Part shown: positions 23,959-24,732 of the stretch, piece by piece
Layout: every line of letters starts with the position of its first letter
Numbering within the stretch: the stretch's first letter is position 1
Source: DATKPE01 sp033854175
GTDB taxonomy: Bacteria > Bacteroidota > Ignavibacteria > UBA10030 > SZUA-254
Length of the DNA: 24,732 bases
Assembly (NCBI GenBank): GCA_033854175.1
Contig: JAWOKN010000118.1
Span: 1 to 24,732, forward strand
Reading direction: 5' to 3'
Program-made: the position numbers and the translations under genes
The notes under the pieces: model-generated
Database searches by the model: none
The model's input: only the letters and a program-made list of their open reading frames with translations
Told to the model about the DNA's origin: nothing

Positions 23959-24073
23959 AGAATCCCATCATGTATCCCTGTCTGTGACACTCCGATATTC
24001 AGGTGCAGCTCCGGGGGGAAGGGTGTTGTGGATGGGAGCTGGGGCTTTTCTCAAATATCGGAGGATGTCATGA
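23864..24073 (+). CDS. Possible 69-residue ORF with a CTG start, overlapping the ceramidase start
   Basis: A perfect AGGAGG (23851-23856) lies 7 nt before an in-frame CTG (23864), the only plausible start it could serve. The frame continues 69 codons and its TGA overlaps the ceramidase ATG (ATGA at 24070-24073), the classical layout for translational coupling. No domain is recognised. Non-AUG CTG starts are rare, so this may be a decayed gene or a coupled leader peptide. Confidence 0.3.
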   Translation: MKTLFSTSVPTARMILKIPRPLTFYGIRASPEESHHVSLSVTLRYSGAAPGGRVLWMGAGAFLKYRRMS

Positions 24074-24732
24074 TTGGCGTCTTTTGGATAATCAAAAGGA
24101 TATCGCTCCTTCCGGGTATTTTAATCATCTGCGTATTGAGCGGGTGCGGTTCCTCATACTTTACCGTCGACATACCGGATGCAGGAAGACCCCATGCATC
24201 CGGCGCTTTCCTTGCCGGTGTGGCAAAAGTGGATATTACACCGCTTCCGGGATACCCCCTGTGTGGATTTGGTCCCGAAGGGCGCATCGCGCGCGGAGTT
24301 TGGACCCGGCTCTACGCACACGCCATCTATCTTGAGGATAGACTCGGGAATAATCTCGTCATGGTTTCGTGTGATCTCTGGTCGATGCCCGGAGGTCTGG
24401 CCGACCGGGTTGCTGAAATCCTGTCCAAGGAGGAGAGGCTTCCAATAAACCGGGACCGGATGATCGTTGCCGCAACCCACACGCATTTGGGTCCGGGAAA
24501 TTACACCTCATGGGAGATGTACAACACATTTGCATCCTCTAGGGAGGGTTTTGACGAGGGGCTTTTTGAGTTCCTATCTCAGCGGATCGCGCGATCGGTG
24601 GAACGGGCATTTCACTCGAGGAAGCCTGCGGTTCTTGGTTACAGCACCATGAAGGTCGATACGCTCGGCCGGAACAGAAGTCTCGATGCCTTCATGCAGA
24701 ATCCCGAGCGGGATGAGATCTTGTCGGAGAAT
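24070..24732 (+). CDS. Neutral/alkaline ceramidase-like lipoprotein, N-terminal part
   Basis: The frame opens at ATG 24070, with GGAGG 5 nt upstream, and stays open for 221 codons to the right edge. A signal peptide ends in the lipobox LSGC (Cys26), so this is a predicted lipoprotein. The sequence then matches the neutral ceramidase N-terminal domain: FLAGVAKVDITPLPGYPLCG (near 50-70), GVWTRLYAHAIYLEDR, the strand NLVMVSCDLW, and the zinc-site motif ATHTHLGPG (near 138-146). Ceramidases cleave the amide bond of ceramide to sphingosine and fatty acid. Family members have about 450-700 residues, so roughly a third to a half is shown here. The neighbouring secreted phospholipase C-like enzyme suggests joint use of external or host-like lipids. 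Confidence 0.88.
   Translation, partial: MIGVFWIIKRISLLPGILIICVLSGCGSSYFTVDIPDAGRPHASGAFLAGVAKVDITPLPGYPLCGFGPEGRIARGVWTRLYAHAIYLEDRLGNNLVMVSCDLWSMPGGLADRVAEILSKEERLPINRDRMIVAATHTHLGPGNYTSWEMYNTFASSREGFDEGLFEFLSQRIARSVERAFHSRKPAVLGYSTMKVDTLGRNRSLDAFMQNPERDEILSEN

Larger units (their letters stand above)
23685..24069. other. 385-bp leader region upstream of the ceramidase gene
   Basis: It contains a short stem ACCAT/ATGGT beyond the phospholipase-like stop (near 23720-23735, no T tract), a good promoter (23786-23814) and two doubtful small ORFs (23821-23958 and 23864-24073). The latter overlaps the ceramidase start codon. Confidence 0.55.

Overview
The window (about 54% GC by eye) looks like a chromosomal segment of a free-living Gram-negative member of the Bacteroidetes/Chlorobi (FCB) group. 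Two secreted proteins end in the Type IX secretion (T9SS) C-terminal sorting domain with the 'QNYPNPFN' / 'QNFPNPFN' signature common in Ignavibacteria, Kapabacteria and related lineages. Many genes carry good Shine-Dalgarno sequences (AAGGAG, GGAGG), and several intergenic regions contain sigma70-like promoters (TTGnnn, 17 nt, TAAATT or similar). Both are unlike typical Bacteroidia, so I favour an Ignavibacteria/Chlorobi-like lineage. That is an inference; no taxonomic marker gene is present. There are no tRNAs, rRNAs, transposases, phage genes or CRISPR arrays that I can see.

Layout. 1-4032 is all on the minus strand: the start of an exported protein cut by the window edge, a secreted M1 metallopeptidase with a T9SS domain, a DUF2721 membrane protein, and undecaprenyl-diphosphate phosphatase (uppP). 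4033-4787 is a 755-bp gap rich in hairpins, with a promoter-hairpin-hairpin-terminator unit that may be a small RNA. 4788-6197 (+) is a lipoprotein made of four bacterial Ig-like domains. 6239-7510 (-) is an MFS exporter, divergent from 7657-12702 (+): an aldo/keto reductase, an exported LolA-fold-like protein and a large secreted sortilin/BNR propeller protein. 12819-14354 (+) is a membrane-anchored spermidine-synthase-like protein.

14382-15944 (-) encodes a trypsin-like lipoprotein protease and, just downstream, a small protein that is a stand-alone copy of the protease's N-terminal domain. 16332-21491 (-) holds a TlpA/thioredoxin-type protein, a SpoIIE-type phosphatase with a starch-binding-like (CBM20) sensor and seven membrane helices, and a methyltransferase. 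21492-22178 is a second long gap. 22179-23684 (+) is a secreted zinc phospholipase C-like protein with a T9SS domain, and 24070-24732 (+) is the start of a neutral ceramidase lipoprotein that runs off the window.

The overall theme is cell-envelope and secreted functions: exported proteases, lipid-degrading enzymes, surface beta-propeller and Ig-like proteins, disulfide chemistry, and one extracytoplasmic carbohydrate-sensing signalling protein. The most interesting items are the protease with its detached N-terminal domain, the CBM20-7TM-SpoIIE sensor phosphatase, the structured intergenic region at 4400-4670, the PLC-like/ceramidase pair, and a recurring promoter motif.
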